The position numbers and the translations under genes were made by a program. The notes under the pieces are model-generated. The model was not told where the DNA came from. It saw only the letters and a list, made by a program, of their open reading frames with translations, and made no database searches. A stretch of 6,646 nucleotides of DNA from Nitriliruptorales bacterium (GTDB taxonomy: Bacteria; Actinomycetota; Nitriliruptoria; Euzebyales; Egibacteraceae), in the NCBI GenBank assembly GCA_007119305.1, contig SKPY01000477.1:1-6646 (forward strand), given 5' to 3'. Below are positions 6,646 to 6,646 of this stretch, piece by piece. Numbering within the stretch: position 1 is the first letter of the stretch; every line of letters starts with the position of its first letter.

Positions 6646-6646
6646 C

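Overview
The window is GC-rich throughout and densely coding. It looks like core chromosome of a high-GC actinobacterium (Actinomycetota). The main pointers are a GT81 glucosyl-3-phosphoglycerate synthase whose motifs and C-terminus resemble the mycobacterial enzyme, the C-terminus of a large (about 180 kDa class) NAD-glutamate dehydrogenase, and a ctaD-ctaE-ctaF-ctaG oxidase cluster. A deeper-branching class such as Nitriliruptoria or Acidimicrobiia is possible, but this is a guess from gene content.

Layout. One gene fragment lies on the + strand at the left edge: the C-terminus of the NAD-glutamate dehydrogenase (3-521). Everything else is on the - strand and reads right to left. The right end holds a tightly packed respiratory operon: ctaD (oxidase subunit I, cut by the window edge), ctaE (subunit III), ctaF (subunit IV), ctaG (assembly factor), a membrane-anchored blue-copper protein, and gpgS. 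Gaps between these genes are 11, 2, 9, 28 and 4 nt. A strong stem-loop (2385-2409) follows gpgS by 6 nt and probably closes the unit. Next come a small single-helix membrane protein of unknown function (2331-1969) and gltA, citrate synthase (1857-568). gltA has its own leader with a nested hairpin and a plausible -10 box. gltA and the dehydrogenase converge with 46 nt between the stop codons.

How the genes work together. CtaD, CtaE and CtaF are subunits of an aa3/caa3-type terminal oxidase; ctaC (subunit II) would be expected upstream, beyond the right edge. CtaG is an assembly factor for this oxidase class. The cupredoxin carries a complete type I copper ligand set on an extracytoplasmic domain, so it could be an electron carrier or a copper-handling partner of the oxidase. 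gpgS makes the glucosylglycerate precursor and is the unexpected cargo of the operon. gltA (entry to the TCA cycle) and NAD-glutamate dehydrogenase (glutamate to 2-oxoglutarate) both feed carbon and NADH towards this respiratory chain.

No mobile element, CRISPR array, tRNA or rRNA was seen, and no stretch over 300 bases lacks a gene. I do not see an obviously new multi-gene system. The points most worth a second look are the anchored cupredoxin, gpgS embedded in a cytochrome oxidase operon, and the structured gltA leader.
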